From NCBI GenBank assembly GCA_963576725.1, contig OY755240.1, positions 60,016,633-60,080,632 of the forward strand: 64,000 bases of DNA. Reading direction: 5' to 3'. Each line of letters begins with the position of its first letter. Position 1 is the first letter of the stretch. The position numbers and the translations under genes are program-made. The notes under the pieces are model-generated. The model saw only the letters and a list, made by a program, of their open reading frames with translations. It made no database searches and was not told the DNA's origin. Positions 12,555 to 24,939 of this stretch are shown one piece after another. The stretch comes from Azorinus chamasolen (taxonomy: Eukaryota; Mollusca; Bivalvia; Cardiida; Solecurtidae).

Positions 12555-12835
12555 AGAGATTAGAACGTCCGTAAACTGGTTTAAACTCCAATTGGTGGTT
12601 TTGCCACAGACCGTTCCAATGCAGTTCTGTCTTCGTCACCCTTACTTTTATGTTTGTCGGGTGTCTTTGTACTTGTGCGTTAGTTGATGTTTAAACATTT
12701 CACCTCATGTCGTGTGTGTGTGTTTGTGGTTGTGTGTATGGCTGTGAATTTATCACTCATTTTCTATCAATATTTGGATGGTGGTTGCGTCTTGTGTGTG
12801 GCTTTTCTTGCTTGATTTTACTACTTTTTTAATTA
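12555..12835 (+). mobile_element. Naiad family B 3' end fragment
   Basis: Plus-strand fragment beginning near the CGTCCGTAAACTGGTTTAAA block and ending GCTTGATTTTACTACTTTTT, with a GT-rich middle. It lies in the first intron of the HSPA12-like gene. Confidence 0.68.
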
Positions 12836-13427
12836 CCGCACTTGATGCCATGATTGCGGGCTTTTTTAATAAAAGAGGGAGACCACGTCACGTATAGTTT
12901 TCAGCATAATATATCGCCTGTTCAAAACACCATAATCATATTACAATAATAATACACACTCATTTTGCGTCTGTTTGCTAATGTTATTACCCCTCTCCTT
13001 CACCCTCCTCTCACAACACTAGGTATTGATGCACTGCATACTCTAATTGATCGTCTGTCGATATAGTTGGTGTTAGGATCAACTTCTAATTGTTATCTTT
13101 TTTAGAATAACTGCATTCCGTCTAACAAAGGCTGATCTGAATGAGAGGTATTGCTTAGCTCTATATAATATCCCGTAACATATAAACAAAAGATTCATCG
13201 AATGATAAGTAGGTCATATGAATAGATTACTCTGCCATTGCCTTTGAGTTTCGATGATAAGATGTGGTTTATTGAAAATGATTATATGTTTGAGGAAGGA
13301 TCGTTCTAACACCGATTCTTGCAAACAAATATGTTGCCGTATGTTTAATCTTACCCCGTTAACGGATAACATTTGCCAACAGCTTGGTTTGTGTAAACAA
13401 AAACACCACTAAAAACAACTAAGAATT

Positions 13428-13626
13428 AACTCTCAGCCTGCTAAGAAAATGTGGTCTGCTTGAGCTCCGATCTGTTACCGTTGTCACTTACGTCTGATTC
13501 GTTCAAATTGTTGAGATACTATTGGCAGAGTGTCAAACAGCTTTGATACTGATGAGACGCCGTCTCATATGGATCCATGCTGTTTGCAAATGCCAGTTAG
13601 GTTGCGCTTAGCAGGCTAAGGGTTAA
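13428..13626. mobile_element. TTAA MITE in HSPA12 intron 1
   Basis: Left TTAACTCTCAGCCTGCTAAG and right CTTAGCAGGCTAAGGGTTAA are inverted. The core is GATGAGACGCCGTCTCATAT within AAACAGC/GCTGTTT arms. Confidence 0.72.
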
Positions 13627-13719
13627 GATAACTAAGACTTAAGAAATCCACGAAATCTGAGTTTGATCAGGCATACGTTTAACACAATGAAAAGCTTCAT
13701 TCACGTTCTATTTTTCCAG

Positions 13720-13905
13720 CTTCACAAAACAACAACGTGTCTCCTGATTGAGAAATACGGTGATGGGCAGATGAAAGTTGACTCATTCGGCCATGTTGCG
13801 GAGAATCGGTTCTGCAATTACTGTGACGAGGTCGATGGTGATATAACAAAGATTGTGTCCAAGTGGTTCTTCTTCAAGAGGTTCAAGCTTCAACTATATT
13901 TACCT
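13720..13905 (+). CDS. HSPA12-like: HSPA12-like Hsp70, second recognised exon
   Basis: A 62-codon exon between a pyrimidine-rich acceptor (TTTTTCCAG) and a GTAAGT donor, phase 0 at both ends. Its start LHKTTTCLLIEKYGDG continues the preceding exon as expected for HSPA12 proteins, where a K-T-P/T-[TS] turn is followed by a hydrophobic strand. It then carries FGHVAENRF, equivalent to the conserved F-G-x-x-A-E segment of the ATPase domain, and a lysine- and phenylalanine-rich end (KWFFFKRFKLQLYLP). No stop or frameshift is present. The intron before it (about 1.7 kb) contains a Naiad 3' end and a TTAA MITE. Confidence 0.88.
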
Positions 13906-14351
13906 GTAAGTATTTTCGTTTATGTGTTTATAAAACAACACGCACACACGAACGCATGCACGTACGTACGTGCACTCACGCGCACGCACGTTTTGAGTTG
14001 TTATTGTAGAAGGATATGACTGTGCATGTAGTAAATAACTACGCTATAAATAAGATACTGTACCATGTAATTTCGATACTAAGAGCAGGGCATTGCGCTC
14101 GGGTTCTCTGTAGACACTTTGCAAACTTTGACGCTGATGCAAACTGAGTAGTTCACAATCAGTCGGCTTATCAAAGTCTAACTTATCTGCTTATAGTATA
14201 TTAAAATTCTGATCCTACACTGTTTACTTTTGCCAAGATGTCTCGTGTTCAAATAATATTTAAAAACTCAATCAGTATTTATGATACCGCCAATAATACG
14301 TTGTGCATGTGTGTATATGTGTACTCGCACTCTTTATTTGTACTTCTGTAG

Positions 14352-14492
14352 CCATGCTTATAAAACGTTTAGTTGAGTCTGAGTTCGTTCTCAAGTTTTT
14401 GATTGGTCAGATTTGAGCATTTGGCTCAAATCTGACCAATCAAAAGCTTGAGAACGAACTCGGACTCAACTAAAAAGTTTTAAAAGCATGGA
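14352..14492. mobile_element. Long perfect foldback, second copy
   Basis: Same family as 5208-5380 without the duplicated arm: CCATGCTTATAAAACGTTTA through CATTTGGCTC to TTTTAAAAGCATGG. It lies in the intron before the third HSPA12 exon. Confidence 0.82.
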
Positions 14493-14609
14493 CCCTGAGG
14501 TTGCTGTTGACTTTCCTTTGGCATCTCTTGTCCGACATCTGTTCTATTATTGATAATCAACAATATCGTCTTGAACCGTGAGTTTATGTCATATATATAT
14601 ATTACATAG

Positions 14610-14828
14610 GGATTCCATGATGAGATGGAGACAGAAGACTACAACGGACAACACTTATGTATCATGAAGGTAATGTCAGGCATGATTGGGGCGCTTAAAG
14701 ACCACTTCCTCAAAAATCTGGAAGAAAAAGGCCAGCCGGCGAACCTTGCTGAGACTCTGTGGGTAGTGACAGTACCCGCCATCTGGACAAACAAGGCCAA
14801 GAAGTTCATGAGAGACGCTGCTGAGACG
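14610..14828 (+). CDS. HSPA12-like: HSPA12-like Hsp70, third recognised exon
   Basis: A 73-codon exon after TTACATAG and before GTCAGT, phase 0. It encodes a helix (IGALKDHFLKNLEEKG) and then LWVVTVPAIWTNKAKKFMRD, the family's V-T-V-P-A-x-W/F segment followed by the A-K-x-F-M-R-x-A-A helix of the Hsp70 ATPase domain. The reading frame is clean and the motif order matches HSPA12A. The intron before it holds a 150-bp foldback element at 14350-14495. The intron after it is unusually long (9.7 kb) and packed with repeats. Confidence 0.9.
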
Positions 14829-16237
14829 GTCAGTTATTTTTATTACCATATACAATATGGAAATTAAAAACTGCAATAGAAACTGCCTTAAGCGACTACT
14901 AAAAGCAGGTCTTAGTATTTAAGTCAGGCGATAATAATATTAATAGTAAGAATAATGCAAGTCAAAAGTAATGCAGAAAGTTCCTATATGACATTTCTGC
15001 ATCGATATTTGTAGTGAGCCTTAACTTACATGGCAGAAGATCGCAAATTTGATCTCTGCTTGGATCATAGCATGGCATACGTCACAGACACTAATTGTAA
15101 TGCCCTAGGGATGGCATACATATAACCTAACACAAAACATCTGATATGAGTGTGCATTTAATGGTAAAAAGCTGTAACAAAATTAAAAGTAACGTCTTAG
15201 TATATTATCAATATCAATCACATCAATACAAAGCTGCATCTTTAGGAACATGTTCAGACCACGAGTCTGGCATAACATGTATTACTTTCTAGTCAAACCA
15301 AAACTCAAGAAAAATATATACTGACATAGACTCAGATTAGATCAATATATCGATGTACAGTATTATCAGATCTAATCACAACAACTGGATCCAAAACCAT
15401 TAATACTAATTCGTCACCCTAATGCAAACCAACTGCAACCGCAGGGTTAGTAACCATAGTTACAATATTATTCTGCATCAAGAATACTAATTATGACTAG
15501 AATAGTCCACGTCTTGTTATATTACTGCGGTACGAGTAAGTTACTGGTCGAAAAGAATGGCGACAAAAGAGGCGGTACGAACTATGAACTTTACGCAACT
15601 TTGCTGGATGCAACAGCAATAAAAACTTTATTCTTTAGGTAGTACAGGATATCAACAGTCATAGGCTTTACTTACACAGTGTGCACAATAGTTTTAGGAG
15701 CTAAAAACTATCTCGAAGAAACATCTTCCATGCGGGACCCGCGCAAACGTTCTTTTTTGTGGAGACACAAAGAGCGAGCTGGTTTCCAATGTCTGTTACA
15801 TACCCGGAAATGGCTAACTGAATGAATCAATCAGAAGCCATGACACTAATGTTCCAATCTGTTAGTAGTCGTTATCATGAATTCCGAATTTGTGCAAAAT
15901 GTAGCATGATTGTTTGAAAGTTTGATCTTCATCTGACATCAAAATACGTATGTCATATGAGGAAGCCTTCCGACTTGCTTGCTTCTACCTGTGTGTTCTC
16001 CTGGGCATGAACCAATGCAATTTGTTCCATTATCGAAAAACAAATCTGGGGTCTTCAGTCATCTATGATTAGTGAAGATATCTATGATTAGCCTGACGTC
16101 GCAACATGAAAAACTGTTAAAGCGACGTAAAACCCCAATTTAAACAAACAAAACAAACATTAAAATATATGCTAGTTTAAGAACAAAGTGAACATTCTTT
16201 CCAAATTCTCATTGTCGCACATCTATAATTTACCTAT

Positions 16238-16540
16238 AAGAAAAGTACATGTATGCGTCTTGGAGGAAACACCGCATACAAAAACCACTACCGCCCAAAC
16301 AGCACCACGATTACAAACAGCACATGTACGTGAATATAAAAGACACAAAGAGACGCACATACATAACAAACAAACAAACAATAGGGTGAATATGTGGAAG
16401 AACCGCCTTTTGAACGGCCAGGGGGTTAAACCAGTTTCCGGTTTCGGGGCGCCCAACCTCACACTTATTCCATCCCCACCCTAAAGACAAACAGTGTAAA
16501 TAAACGTATACCCTCTCCGACTAATCTACAAGAACCGCTT
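16238..16540 (-). mobile_element. Naiad family A 3' end fragment
   Basis: Minus-strand 3' UTR fragment with the GGGCGCCCAACCTCACAC and ATTCCATCCCCACCCT blocks. It is truncated shortly before the CTCAATCATTGAG region and more diverged than the copies at 26 and 57 kb. Confidence 0.72.
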
Positions 16541-16780
16541 TGATTTTGAGTTGTTCGAAATTAATTATTTTAATCTTGTTAATGTAATTTTTTATATAAC
16601 TATGTATTTAACATTTAGCACTATGTTCATGATTGTCGTTGCAAACAGTTAGAAACTTTGAATCAATGTGATGCAAGACACAGCAAGAGTATCATCGGAG
16701 TCAAAACTGTTTAACATTCGGATTACATGTTTATAGAGAAAGTAAATGCAGTTGAGGTCATATCTTTATTCCGAGCCGTG

Positions 16781-16935
16781 TAATGACAAATTTGTACTCC
16801 CGTCGAATATTTACTCCCCAGTCCATATTTGACGTAGAAAAGGTACTCCCCGGTCCATATTCCATATTGACTCCCCTCCCGTAGAATATGGACTCTTGTC
16901 ATAGAATATGTACTCCCCTGGGGAGTACTTTTTTC
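16781..16935. repeat. GGGAGTAC-type repeat cluster
   Basis: Phased short segments GTACTCCCC, GTCCATATT and GTAGAATATGGACT. Related clusters lie at 20275-20420 (opposite strand), 20571-20735 and 23098-23250 (opposite strand). They bracket the duplicated block as inverted pairs. Confidence 0.7.
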
Positions 16936-18204
16936 TACAATTATTCTGCAAATGGGTGATTCCTCGAAAGCAAAAGTAGAAATGCAAAAAGAGAAAATTG
17001 CAGACTCGGTTTTATTGAGTCTGTTCATGAGTAGCAATTAAAAGTGCAACACTACTCACGCCCCCTAGCACCGGCTTAAGCAGTATTCAATTTTCAAAAA
17101 TAATAACATGCAAGCTAATGATCCCGAAGGACCAGAACATATAATAACACTGAGAATGAAGTACGGGGCGACTTTTTACGGCCGCCACACAAGCACTTAA
17201 CACCTGCTGTTGTGAAGTACATATATTCTGAAAATGGGTGATCCCTCAAAAGCAAAAGTAGAAATGCAAAAAGAGAAAATTGGTTTTATTGAGTCTGTTC
17301 ATGAGTAGTGATTAAAAGTGCAACACTACTCACGCCCCCTAGCACCGGCTTAAGTCATTTATTTTCTATATAAATTTATTCTATTAATAATCGACAGTAT
17401 GTACCACAGTTGTTAATTAATCACATTGATGTTTTGACCAGCCGTGACTCTCACGTTTCTCCTGCAAATGTTTGTTTCTTTTGTGTGTGTGAACTACTTC
17501 GGTGTTATAGCTTGCTCATTTCAAAAAAGTAGTTGAGGTATTGTTACTTAGAGAACTCCTGTATCGTCGACAACGTCGTCGGCCTGAAAAATAAATTAAC
17601 CTTGTCGATAACTTCTTAAATATTCAGTCTAATCTAATGAAATTTCACACACTTGTTCATCGATATAAAGTCAACAATACGATAAGGAGCAATAACATTG
17701 TAAGGCTTTTTTTTACAAAATCATTCCCCTTTACTGACATAGAAATAACAGAAAAACCTGACCGTAACTTCTTTACATTTCGAGATAACTTCGCGTACCT
17801 GTTAACAATTACAGGGGCTATAATATGACCAATGGCCATGACTCTTTTGACCAAATTATTTCCCTTTACGGACTAAGGAAATAACAGACGCGGGCTGGAG
17901 TTGGAAAACGGGCTCTTTTTGATACATGTATGTTCTTTTCTTTTCGTCTTAGTTTGTGCTGTTGGAGGGTTTCTAATGAGTATGTTGTCTCTCCTGCATA
18001 ATCTATATCTTTACTTTTAGATACATGTCTTTTGTATTTGTATACTTTGTACTGAAAATTATGTTTCTATAATTCTGAATAAATCGCAGTTTTAAAACGT
18101 CGATGGCCGTATTTCATTCGTGTTTTCCTTAAATGTTTTGTTATCTTCATGAAACTTAAGTAAAGAAATATCTGCTTATCTGATACAGTAGGAAAGGTGT
18201 ATTT

Positions 18205-18458
18205 TACCGCTTAATCATTCACTCAATAACTACGACTTTCTTCGCAATTGCAAACAGAGTAGACCCAGATCAGACGGCCCCTGTTGGAGCCGTATAATCA
18301 GGGTCTGCTCTGTTTGCTTACGATATGATATAGATTAGATTCTACAGTTTCTGCCACAGCCATAATTCATGTGTCCATGTGTTCTTATATCAAATTAATT
18401 TGATTAATATTTATGGCGTCATTGTTTCTTACATGAATGTTCATGGAGGAAGGGGTTA
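18205..18458. mobile_element. TTAA-type MITE in HSPA12 intron 3
   Basis: Arms AAACAGAGTAGACCCAGATC and GATTAT/ATAATC around CAGACGGCCCCTGTTGGAGC. The right end GGAAGGGGTTAA matches the family; the left end is decayed (CTTAATCATTCACTC). Confidence 0.6.
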
Positions 18459-18660
18459 AGCGAAATGGAATTTCAAGTAGTGACATTTGCAATCAGTTTG
18501 GACCAGATGAGACGCCGAGTAAGCGGATGCCTAATAAGGATCCAACTTGTTTGACACTCTGATAATGGCTATGAATAGATATTCCAGAAATGCACACTCT
18601 GAAATGAGCAAAAGACCAGAATATTAGCAGACAAAAAACTTTGATATCGATAATATGGAG

Positions 18661-18735
18661 CTGGCCCGTGGTCTAGTGGTAACGCACTAGACTGCTCAGC
18701 CAGGGGTTGTTGGTTCGATTCTCCGCTCTAACAAT
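18661..18735 (+). repeat. tRNA-like SINE head
   Basis: A box TGGTCTAGTGGTAACGC (18669-18685) and B box GGTTCGATTCT (18712-18722) with tRNA-like spacing. The acceptor stem is not maintained. A second copy lies at the equivalent site of the duplicated block (22193-22265), so this is a repeat, not a tRNA gene. Confidence 0.7.
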
Positions 18736-19369
18736 TTTTCGGATGAGACTTGAAACCGAGGTCCTCGTTTCTGTATAACCTTTCTGTGCTGGTGGGACGT
18801 TGAACCCAACTCAAACAGGGTATCACAAATGTTAAAATATGACGACCGTTCCCTAAGTAAAACATTGGCTCTGATTCGCTTCACCATATCGTCTAACATA
18901 TTCTTGGTTTTTCTTAAAGTCTAAGAGTCTCAGCTTGTCGATCTTTCCGTTGTTTTGTTTTTTTACATTTGTCAAAACTCTTTAGCCGATTTGACAGGTG
19001 CATAGCAGACCACAATTTCAACGGTTTTGTTACTTTAGTTGTCCGCCGATGGTTTTAACAGAGTCATTCACTTCATATTGACACTGACGAACCAGCCGTA
19101 ATGATGTCACTTAAATCCTGAGCGCAAAGGAGGGAAGTCATTTCAACACAGATTAAAGCTGTCTAACACTCATTCAGCATTTCTGTGTTTGTTAAGCTTC
19201 AAACACGAAGCAGACGAGACCCTGTGCATGCGCATACTTTTATGGAATGCTAAGCGTTACCTAAGGCAGTCATTGATGAGACAAAAGTGCCCCCGAAACC
19301 CATATTGATATAAAACAAAACCTTTCCAGATTAAAAGCTGATTTACATGTCAGTAACAATGCACATTTG

Positions 19370-20045
19370 ATCAAATGGACATAACTCTGCAATTACGTTT
19401 CCGATCCATTCAAAACGTACAACCTGCACAAGCACACTCGATAGTGTCTATGTGTATGAAGTTTCAGGCAAGTTCGCTGCAAAAGCTTTGTCTAATAATT
19501 TGCCTTTCTCTAAGGGCGCGATAACTCTGCAATTACGAATCTGAGAGAGGCAACTAGATCTATCACTAAAGGTGATTCATACCCACAGTAGGGCCTTGTC
19601 ACAAGAGGAAAATGTGTCAGGATAAAGTTCATAAGTGAAAAATGAAACGCCTTGGTTGCTCCAAAGACATGCTCTTCGTCAAAACCAGCTCGTCTGGAGC
19701 ATAACTTTTTCACTGCACTGATGGTAATGCGATCTATCTGTATATGAAGTTTTAAGTTAATAGCTTATATACGTTTGAAGTTATGAACCGGACATGCCAG
19801 AATTTGTCAAAAATAACCGAGGGAAATAACTCCAAAAATGCTGAAGACAGAGTTATGGACCTTGTTCACTGCACTTGCGGTAAATGTGATCTGTATATCT
19901 GTATATGAAATTTGAAGTCAATAGCCTTTATACTTTGGAAGTTATGATCCGTATAAACCGGACAGACGAATAGACGGATGGACGAACGGACGGACGGACA
20001 TGGTGACTCCAGTATACAACCCGAAACTTCGTTTGTTGGGGAACA
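19370..20045. repeat. ATAACTCTGCAATTACG-type repeat with GGACGGAC end
   Basis: Repeated segments ATAACTCTGCAATTACG, CTGTATATGAAGTTT and GTTATG-ACC, ending in a run of ACGGACGGACGGACA and GAAACTTCGTTTGTTGGGG. No coding sequence seen. Confidence 0.6.
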
Positions 20046-21424
20046 AAAAGTATGTCTTGCGAAGAACATTTAAAGATTATAAAGTGAATAAAGGTTCATT
20101 GAAATACATTAAAATACTTTAAACACTGTATTATTAATATTATGTGGACAGACCAATTAATCAACCAACTGACCGACGAACCGAATGACTCACCGACCGA
20201 CCAACCGACCGGTAATTTTAATCAGGTGTACCCACAAAACAACGTGTTTTCGGTATAATTTTAAAGGGTAGTAATCTTTCTACGGGAGAACATATTCTAC
20301 GTGAGGGGAGTCATAGTATTATGGGTCCTTTGTCAGGGGAGTACTTATTCGCCCTTTAGCCGTAGAAAATGGACTAGGGAGTACAATTTCAACGAGAGTA
20401 CAAATTCGTCATTACACCGGCACGAGCATGCCAGTTTCTGTAACGTCTTTTAAAAATGCACTGCGTTTCCTTGCGATTAATTTTAGTTGACTTCCTTTTT
20501 TATGGTACTTCCGGATCATTTGTTTTATGTTATTAGTTTTGAAAAAATGAATACTGCTTAAGCCGGTGTGATGACGAATTTGTATTCCCATCGAATTTGT
20601 ACTCCCCAGTCCGTATTCAACAATGAAAAGGTACTCTCCGGTCTATATCCTACTTAGAATATTGACTCCACTCCCGTAGAATATGGACTACTGTCATAGA
20701 ATATGTTCTCCACTGGGGGTACTTTTTCTACAAGGCAATCATTTTCTATATAATGTAAATAAACACATTATATTAATAATCGACAGTGTGTAATACAGTT
20801 GCTAATTAATCACATTGATGTTTTGACCAGCAGTGGCATTCGGCACTGACCATTCCAAAATGGTACTCTCATATTTCTCATATTTCTCCTAGCAAGTCTT
20901 TTTTGCGTGTGAAATACTTAGGTGTTATAGCTCGTTCATTTCAAAAAGCAGTTAGGGTACTTCTTTTGTATCGTCGACAACGTATGTGATAAAGGGCCAC
21001 ACGAGAACCAACTGACTGTAACCTCTTTATATTTCGAGATAATCTCATGAAACTTCACGTACCTGATAACCATTACAAGGGCTATAATATGACCAAGGAC
21101 CATAACTCTTTTGACCAAATTATTTCCCATAACGGAAATAATAGAAGAGGACTAGATTTCGCATACGGGGCTCTTGTTTATATTTTCAAAGTGCTTGTAT
21201 GTTCTTTTCTTCTCTTGTTAGTTTGTGCTGTTGGAGGGTTGTCTAATAGGTATGTTGTCTCTCCTGCATAATCTATATCTTTACTTTTAGGTACATCTCT
21301 TTCGTATTTGTATACTTGGTACTGAAATGTATGTTTCTATAATTCCGATTAAACCACATTTTTCAAAAAGTTGATGGCCTTGTTTGATAAGGGTCTTCCT
21401 TAAATGTTTGTCATCTTATGGAAA

Positions 21425-21933
21425 CATAATGAAAAAGTAGTAAAGTAAAGCATGACAAGCCCCACACAAAACGCCACCATCACCAAAACATCGACAAAAA
21501 GCAAATAACACACACATGCGCGCGCACACGCACGCGCACGCACACGCACGCGCATGCACACGCACTCACGCATGCACTCACGCACGCACCCCCACACAGA
21601 AGAGATGGAAATTTCAAACCAGAACAAACGCACAAGCACAAAGACACCAGACCAACACAAACGTAAGGGTGAACACACAAACACGCACACGCACGACATG
21701 AATCTTATAAACCTGAACACACAGGTACAAAGACACCAAATAAACAAAGGCAAGGGTGACAAAGAGAGAACTGTCTTGAAACAGTCAGTGGCAAAACCAT
21801 CACTGGGGGTTTAAACCAGTTTACGGACGTCCTAACCTCAAACTTATCTCAAAGCCACCCTAGCTAAACAAACAGTGTAAATAAAGGTATCTCCGCCGGA
21901 CTTCGCCACAACATAGAAGATGGTAAGCACAGT
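21425..21933 (-). mobile_element. Naiad family B 3' end with expanded microsatellite
   Basis: Minus-strand 3' UTR copy from the AGTAGTAAAGTAAAGCATG tip to CACAGTA, inserted into the second duplicated block. Its CA/CG-rich middle is expanded (21508-21600). The 5' boundary matches that of the copy at 28213-28680. Confidence 0.75.
21508..21600. repeat. CA/CG dinucleotide microsatellite
   Basis: Imperfect alternating purine-pyrimidine run of CA, CG and ACGC units inside the Naiad 3' UTR. Open frames across it on both strands are low-complexity artefacts. Confidence 0.85.
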
Positions 21934-22192
21934 AAAGAAGTATCTGATTCTCTGATACAGTAGGAAAATTGTATTTCTTACCATTTAAGAGGAATGGAAT
22001 TTCAATTGGTGGTATTTGCAATCAGTTTGGATCAGATGAGACGCCGAGTAACTGGACGTCTCATAAGGATCCAACTTGTTTGACACATTGATAATGACTA
22101 TGAATAGAAAATCCAGAAACACACACTATGAAATGTGCAGCAGACCAGAATATTAGGAGGCAAAAAGACTTTGGTATCGAAAATATGGAGCA

Positions 22193-22265
22193 GTCCCGTG
22201 GTTTAGTGGTAAGGCGTTAGACTGCTTAGCCAGGGTTGTTTGTTCGATTCCCCGCCCAAAAAGTG
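22193..22265 (+). repeat. tRNA-like SINE head, second copy
   Basis: Diverged copy of the element at 18661: A box TGGTTTAGTGGTAAGGC (22199-22215) and B box TGTTCGATTCC (22241-22251). It sits at the matching place in the second copy of the duplicated block. Confidence 0.68.
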
Positions 22266-23438
22266 TTTTGGATGAGACTTGAAACTGAGATCCACGTCTC
22301 CGTATAACCTTTCGGTGTTGTTGGGACGTTAAACCCAACTCAAACAAACAAGGTATCGAAAATGTTAAATGATGACGGCCCCTTCACTAAATAACATGGC
22401 TTTGATTCGATTCACCATGTCGTCTAATGTATACTTAGTTGCTCATAAAATCAAAGGCGTCAGCTTGTCGGCCATTCAGGGGTTTTTAATATTTGTCAAA
22501 ACGCTTTCACCGATTTGGCAGGTGCATGGCAGACAAATATTTCAAGGGTTCTGTTACTTTAGTTGTCCGCCGATGGTCTTAACCCAGTCGTTTACTTCAT
22601 ACTGACACTGACGAACAAGCCGTAATGCTATCCCTTAAATCCTGAGTGCCAAGGAGGAAAGTCATTTCTACCTTCCGCACCGCAACTCCTAGCTATGCTG
22701 GCCGTTGATATACATATTCAAACAGCCTATATCGGGATAAAACGCCGAGTAAACTCCGTGTCACATCCGGATTAAAGCTGTTAGACACTCATTCAGCATT
22801 TCTATGAGAAATCAAACCAATTTGTAAATGCAATTACAGAATGCTAAGTGTTACCTAGAGCAGTCACTAGTGAGACAAAAACTACCCCGCCTCCATATTA
22901 TATATAAAATAAAGTCTTTTAAAAGTTGGTAACATATTTACATGTCAGCAACAATGCATATTGGATCAAGGGGACATAACTCTGAAATTACAATTCCGAT
23001 CAAAAAATACAACCTGCACAAGTACACTCGATAGTGAATATGTATATGAAGTTTCATTCACACCACTTTAAAACTGTATAAAAAGCTCGCTGCACAGACG
23101 GGAGTACATATTCTACGTAAGGGGAGTAATAATATCATGGGCCTTGTGCCAGGGGAGTACTTATCATTGACGAATAATTACCCCTTTAGCCGTAGAAAAT
23201 GGACTGGGGAGTACAAATTCTACGGGAGTACAAATTCGTCATTACACCAGTATTAGATAGTGTGAGTAGTGTTGCGCTTTGAATTACTATTCATGAACAG
23301 ACTTAATAAAACCGAGTTTGCAATTTTCTCATTTCGCATTGCTAACTTTGCTTTCGACGGATCTCCCATTTTAAGTATATTTATATTTGTAGGAAGAGGA
23401 TCTAACTATTTCAGAAATACTAGATGTAACTAACTTGA

Positions 23439-23915
23439 AATACGGAAACGGAAGGAGGACGTCGGATATTTCTCGTTTCTATCGTACCCTTTATTACTTT
23501 TCTACAGTTACCTTGTTTGCAGCTCAATCATTGAGTACACTAGCGATAGGTGGATACAGTTTGTTTCACTTAAATGTTTTCGTTTTACATGCACTTTACC
23601 ACTGTATTTGCCAACGCGGTTGTTGTAGATTAATCGGAGAGGGGTTATGTTTATTTACACTGTCTTTTAGGGTGGGGGTGGAATAAGTGTGAGATTGGGC
23701 GCCCTTAAACTGGTTAACCCCCAGTGACTTTTGTCACTGACCGTTCCTAGGCGGTACTTCCATCTTCACCCTATTGTATGTTTGTTTTGTCTTTGTGCGT
23801 CTCTTTATTTTTTAATAGTTATGTGAATTTGTTGTGTATTCTTATGTTGTTGTTCGGGCAGCTGTTTGTTCTGTATGTGGTGTTTCCTGCATGACTCAGT
23901 TTTGTACTTTTACAA
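23439..23915 (+). mobile_element. Naiad family A 3' end
   Basis: Plus-strand 3' UTR copy from GGAAACGGAAGGAGGACGTC to CATGACTCAGTTTTGTAC, containing CTCAATCATTGAGT and the GGTTGTTGTAGATTAATCGG block. Confidence 0.78.
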
Positions 23916-24531
23916 TGTTGTTAAAATCTGAAGATCGTCAACATGTTTGTTGAAAATGTGATTTAGTGAAAAAGGCACAAGGTAGTTTGACGATAACATT
24001 ACCATGAAAGTTATTGAACGTAGTTCCTTGAATGTGTTCGACAACAAATCGGTATTTTGATCACACTAGAAGAATATCTCTCTAAAGCAACACAGCATTA
24101 ATATTGCCTGTAAACTTTCTGCACTACCCTGATATGTCAGCAGAGACCATTCTTACTGTTTTAGTGGCCTTTTAAGAGAGGATATAGTGTATGTATATAG
24201 CTTCAAATACAAAACTAATTCAAACACTGTCCTGTGGAAATGCTTAAAGTTATGATACAAATGTAGGGATTGAAGCGACATCTTCGTACTGGCAATGAAT
24301 CGTAGATCGAAATGCTCATTGTAAAAGATAAAACCCCAACTTATATATACTCCAAAGTGTTTTTTAAACTGATGTATGTTGATCAGTCGTATGTAGGGCT
24401 CTGTTAAATCCAATCAACACTCTACATGCCTTCCCATGCAGACATTCCTTCGGCCCGACTTCTACTCTTGTGTCAATAATTTTCTTGTAATTACTTGTTT
24501 GTCCTTATGTATTTTGTCGTCAACATTCCAG

Positions 24532-24676
24532 GGCGGCATTGATAGGAAGCATCTCCTACTAGCCAATGAGCCAGAAAGTGCAGCTTTATACTGCATGCAC
24601 CTTCCCTCAGAACAAAGGAAGGAGATGAACAATTTTGGAGGAAAAGGAGATAAGTTCATCGCAGCTGATTTAGGAG
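24532..24676 (+). CDS. HSPA12-like: HSPA12-like Hsp70, fourth recognised exon (phosphate 2 loop)
   Basis: A 145-bp exon with acceptor ACATTCCAG and donor G/GTAATG, leaving phase 1. It encodes GGIDRKHLLLANEPESAALY, the conserved E-P-E-[SA]-A-A segment, and ends FIAADLGG, the second phosphate-binding motif (D-L-G-G-G-T), which would be completed by the next exon. The previous exon ends AAET and this one starts GGIDRKHL, so the join is contiguous in the family and no exon is missing between them despite the 9.7-kb intron. The next exon (a GTxD-type start and the large C-terminal part) was not recognised anywhere downstream in the window. The gene is therefore either truncated here or continues beyond 64 kb. 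Confidence 0.88.
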
Positions 24677-24939
24677 GTAATGTTAAAAAGCAACATGTTA
24701 AGTGATACAAAAACAAATTAACGTGGGCCATTACACTCCAAACTCAGTGTTCGAGCCACCCACTGTAATAACAATAAACAAAAGCATAGACCAAAGCTCA
24801 TCTGATTATCATTATCGTTTAATCATCATTATGTTTATAGGGCAACCATAACGCTTTAAATAAGCACAGGCCTATTATTTGTTTTTGTTGACACGACATG
24901 TACTACGGAAATGGAAAATAGCTCGATGTTCGCTTCAAA

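Larger units (their letters stand above)
16781..19465. repeat. Duplicated block, copy 1
   Basis: Colinear with 20571-23055. Shared landmarks include TTAATAATCGACAGT, CACATTGATGTTTTGACCAG, GTTTGTGCTGTTGGAGGGTT, the tRNA-like SINE head, ATGTCGTCTAA-like and CAACCTGCACAAG segments. Clear sequence drift and indels show an old duplication. Confidence 0.72.
20571..23055. repeat. Duplicated block, copy 2
   Basis: Second copy of the block at 16781-19465, carrying an extra Naiad family B insertion (21425-21933) that copy 1 lacks, so that insertion is later than the duplication. Confidence 0.72.
14829..24531 (+). other. 9.7-kb repeat-filled intron of the HSPA12-like gene
   Basis: Between two exons whose protein join is contiguous. 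It contains Naiad family A 3' ends (16238-16540 minus, 23439-23915 plus), a family B 3' end (21425-21933 minus), two diverged copies of a ~2.5-kb block, tRNA-derived SINE heads, GGGAGTAC-rich repeats and a CA/CG microsatellite. 14829-16200 shows no recognisable gene or named repeat. Confidence 0.75.

Noticed and set aside
21516..21701. Long open frames on both strands across the CA/CG run
   Set aside because: Low-complexity translation of a microsatellite inside a Naiad 3' UTR; no start context or conserved motif.
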